From Lytechinus variegatus (lineage: Eukaryota; Echinodermata; Echinoidea; Temnopleuroida; Toxopneustidae): a DNA stretch of 64,000 nt. The stretch spans positions 2,377,059-2,441,058 of the forward strand of contig NC_054744.1 of NCBI RefSeq assembly GCF_018143015.1, given 5' to 3'. The notes under the pieces were generated by a model. The model did no database searches, was not told where the DNA came from, and saw only the letters and a list, made by a program, of their open reading frames with translations. Positions 42,540-64,000 of the stretch are shown here, one piece after another. The translations under genes and the position numbers were made by a program. Position 1 is the stretch's first letter. The number at the start of each line of letters is the position of its first letter.

Positions 42540-43030
42540 TATTCGGTCTCACTCTACATGGTCTAATCCTATGTTGTTTAGAACCAGTTCTAGTTGCAAT
42601 TTAGCATTGTGCCATTCAGTATTGTACCCACTTTAGTCCAGTATTCACTTGGTCTAGCACCATTTATTCTATAGAGGGGTGTTACAAGAAAATATTTGCA
42701 ATTAATCGCAAATATTCTGTGGCAATTTTACAATTGATTGATCAATTTTAACTGTAGCAAATCAGATTACACTCCTTGTTTGAAGAAGCAGATTAGCAAT
42801 TAGTTGCAAATTTGCAATTAATTTCAAGAAATATGATTAATTTAGGGACCGAAAATAGGTTTGCAACTGATCGCAAGTTTCTTGAAATACCACATTAGAT
42901 GAACCGCCTATTAATTAAATTTTGACTGAAGTGCAAAATAATTATCTTACGAAGTGGGATTTGAATCATCTGGGTGTTATACTAAATAAGAATTGGACTA
43001 AGTGGGTATTAGACTAAAAAAATAACATTT
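42540..43030. repeat. Degenerate GTCTA/AGACCA short repeats leading into a minisatellite
   Basis: First GGTCTAATCC / AGTCCAGTATTCACTTGGTC text, then (after an internal TTTGCAATTAATTGCAAAT-rich part) GGACTAAGTGGGTATTAGAC units that grade into the 46-bp array. Confidence 0.45.
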
Positions 43031-43398
43031 AGACCAAATAGGTTTAGCCTATGTGGTATAAGACCATATGGGAAATAGACCAAATAGGTTTAGCCTATAT
43101 GGTATAAGACCATATGGGAAGTAGACCATATAGGTTTAGCCTATATGGTATAAGACCATATGGAAAGTAGACCATATAGGTTTAGCCTATGTGGTATAAG
43201 ACCATATGGGAAGTAGACCATATAGGTTTAGCCTATATGGTATAAGACCATATGGGAAGTAGACCATATAGGTTTAGCCTATGTGGTATAAGACCATATG
43301 GGAAGTAGACCATATAGGTTTAGCCTATGTGGTATAAGACCATATGGGAAGTAGACCATATAGGTTTAGCCTATGTGGTATAAGACCATATGGGAAGT
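43031..43398 (+). repeat. 46-bp minisatellite, 8 units
   Basis: Units begin at 43031, 43077, 43123, 43169, 43215, 43261, 43307 and 43353 with an exact 46-bp period. Each carries AGACCATATAGGTTTAGCCT, ATGTGGTATA and AGACCATATGGGAAGT; differences are single bases. Within a unit, ATAGG-TTTAG-CCTAT is a near-palindrome. A ninth unit begins at 43399 and breaks off. Confidence 0.95.
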
Positions 43399-43405
43399 AG
43401 ACCAA

Positions 43406-44560
43406 ACTGATTGTAGAATACAGACCACCATGTGGATCAAAGTTAAACAGACTTCTGAAGGGCAAACATATATGTATTCCTCGTCACAATTCAAAGCAAC
43501 AAAGGCACATCTGATTTTTTTTAATGTCGGTTCTAGGAAAGGAGATATTGTTGAACAATATATCTATCTGCATAAGCAGATTTCTAGCATTCATCATAGA
43601 CATGATTCTAACATTTTTTTTATCACGACAGTGCGACATGCCATGGTTGGTCATTTTGTATTCAACCTACATGAGAACATAGTCAAAACCAATATTCACA
43701 AGTGTATGAGTAAACGTAAAGTAGTCATTATAATATAGAGGTAGGTAAAATGTAAAACTAGCATGGGGGGGACAAGGAGTGTAAGGGAAGGGGAGGGGGG
43801 GGCAAGGTTTAAAACATGTAAGGGGTGGGATGCAAAGGTACGAGGACTAATATCTCTGTGTAGTGACCACACAATAGAGCCAAAAAAATTGTATTTTTGA
43901 CATGTGCTTTCTATAGGGAGTTTTCATTTAGTATGTGACCTTCGCAGGCAGAAAAAAAAATGCTCAGGAAGTTAAACAGGTTTGACTACACAAAGTTAGA
44001 AATGATTGCCAAGGTCATATCAGGTGCAAAGGCACAGATGTCTTTTGTTAAGCCTTGTTCGGTCATGAGATAAAACACAGGTTTTTGTAGTATTCAGAGA
44101 CATAGCGAGACACATCGCCCTTCTTATGTTGATAAATGCTTCAACCCTCAGATAATTGCCTTAGGTTGGGGGGACAACCAACGATATCAATTAGGAAAAA
44201 AGGATTTTCAGAGCATTTCCTTTTCAGATTTTATATCGAACAATAAAATACTGATTTTTCATTTTCAATCATGATTCTATTATGATGCCATTAATTATTT
44301 AGTATGTCATAACCATTTCAAATGGGACGTCATGGGCATGCCTGCATAACATTCAACAAACTTATTTTAAGACAATTTTGGAAGGATTAGCCGCAATTCA
44401 TCGATTTTATGCATTGTGTGTGAAAAGTTTTAACTAGAAATATCACTGAAGGTGATTAATAACATAGCCCTAACACTGCAGCCTTGAAGAAATGACTTTA
44501 AAATATCTGGATTTTAGATTTTTAGATTTACATTTCAAGTCACCATGGATGTATGGCATG
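43406..44560. other. No gene recognised
   Basis: Contains G-rich purine stretches (43770-43860) and AT-rich sequence. Part may be downstream of the groucho 3' end. Minus-strand polyadenylation signals could not be assigned with confidence. Confidence 0.4.
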
Positions 44561-44867
44561 TATTCTAAAGTCAGGTATAACTTAGACCACGGTCTAACTC
44601 TGTGCTAAAATTATGGGGAGCCAAAAGTTCAAAAATTCTGTTTATGTTGCATATTTCTGATGTCGAGTATTTTGTTACCTGTTACTTTCATAATAAAGAA
44701 AAATACTTCAGTTATCATTCCCGGACCATTATGAACAATTTGGGTGCCATATGAGTTAATAAATTGAATGTGTACTGTTAGGGATTTGTGCTCCAATCGG
44801 CTCTCCATAGTTAAACCACAACTTTAAACCAGGGTTTTAATTTAAACCCGAGTTCAGAATACGGGCC
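44561..44867. mobile_element. MITE, family TCTGAAGTCAGGTTTAA (copy 3)
   Basis: Left TATTCTAAAGTCAGGTATAA, right TTTAAACCCGAGTTCAGAAT; inner GACCACGGTCTAACTCTG and GGCTCTCCATAGTTAAACC. Confidence 0.75.
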
Positions 44868-45357
44868 TATGGGTATATTATATCAGAGTCAAACATACAA
44901 AACCAACTCCAAATCAACCAATTATGTGTCATTTGATATAATTGGTTGGTCAAGAGTTGATTTTGTTCGTGGGAATTTGACATTGCCCATTACACACTTA
45001 ACGGCACAAAATTAATAAGTATGGCAATACATATGGTTCCTTCCGGTGTTGCTTGAATCTGTATCATCGTCCATCCCATTTTATAGATCAACAAAACTTT
45101 GGTCCGAATCTTGACACGACAGAAAAAAAAAAATTGTTAAAAATTCATAGAAAACGAAGAGCATAATCATACGAAAAACATCATTGTCACCTGCTGTCAA
45201 TGTACAGCAACGTCTTACATGAATACTTGGTCAATGATATTTGATATATCTCCGTAGGAACACGATGTGATACTCATACAGTCGGCATCTAATCCCATCA
45301 AAGTTCATGGCCTGAACAGGCTGAAAACAACAAGAGCACCTATCCAGATAGGTTCCT
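44868..45357 (-). other. Probable groucho 3' UTR
   Basis: Directly after the stop codon on the minus strand. AT-rich, no other features. The end of the transcript is not defined. Confidence 0.5.

Positions 45358-64000
<18,643 letters not shown>

Noticed and set aside
43031-43398. Regular repeats resembling a CRISPR array
   Set aside because: Units are directly adjacent 46-bp copies without unique spacers, in an animal genome; it is a minisatellite.

Overview
The window is animal nuclear DNA: AT-rich, with split genes (GT-AG introns of about 0.35-4 kb), many short palindromic DNA elements, tRNA-derived SINEs and LINE tails. The repeat content (TTAA-flanked palindromic elements starting AAAGGACAAGTCC, an element built from AAGGTCAAAGGTCA-rich tandem units, SINEs ending in ATT repeats) and the form of the Groucho protein suggest a marine deuterostome, most likely an echinoderm such as a sea urchin. 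The species is inferred, not shown.

Two protein genes are supported, lying tail to tail. (1) Plus strand, 16714-29684: an 8-exon gene for a 246-residue all-helical protein. Its exon lengths (126/134/46+72/71/139/70/83) reproduce the short-form tropomyosin gene, although its residues are strongly diverged. (2) Minus strand, 64000 down to 45358: the last 13 exons of a Groucho/TLE transcriptional co-repressor, 536 visible residues. They cover the KRKR nuclear signal with its acidic CcN-like segment, the Ser/Pro-rich region and the whole WD40 propeller through the ATVYEVIY end and stop. All splice phases agree. The N-terminal Q domain and first exons lie beyond 64000.

Layout: 1-2800 holds palindromic elements and one long hairpin. 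2803-12818 is a direct tandem segmental duplication. Its left copy carries two insertions absent from the right copy, and each copy has a tRNA-Gly-like gene, one intact-looking and one with a damaged T arm. 12819-16700 holds repeats and a LINE fragment. 16714-29684 is the tropomyosin-like gene with element-rich introns. 29685-45357 is intergenic with 3' UTRs, SINEs, LINE tails, a purine-rich tract and a 46-bp minisatellite. 45358-64000 is groucho with its introns.

No CRISPR array, prokaryotic system, retroviral or Polinton-like element was seen. The most interesting items are the divergent tropomyosin, the (RE)8 insertion at the SPREN site of Groucho, the triplicated exon-donor segment of Groucho, the dated insertions in the segmental duplication, and mobile elements that carry perfect DR1 nuclear-receptor half-site pairs.
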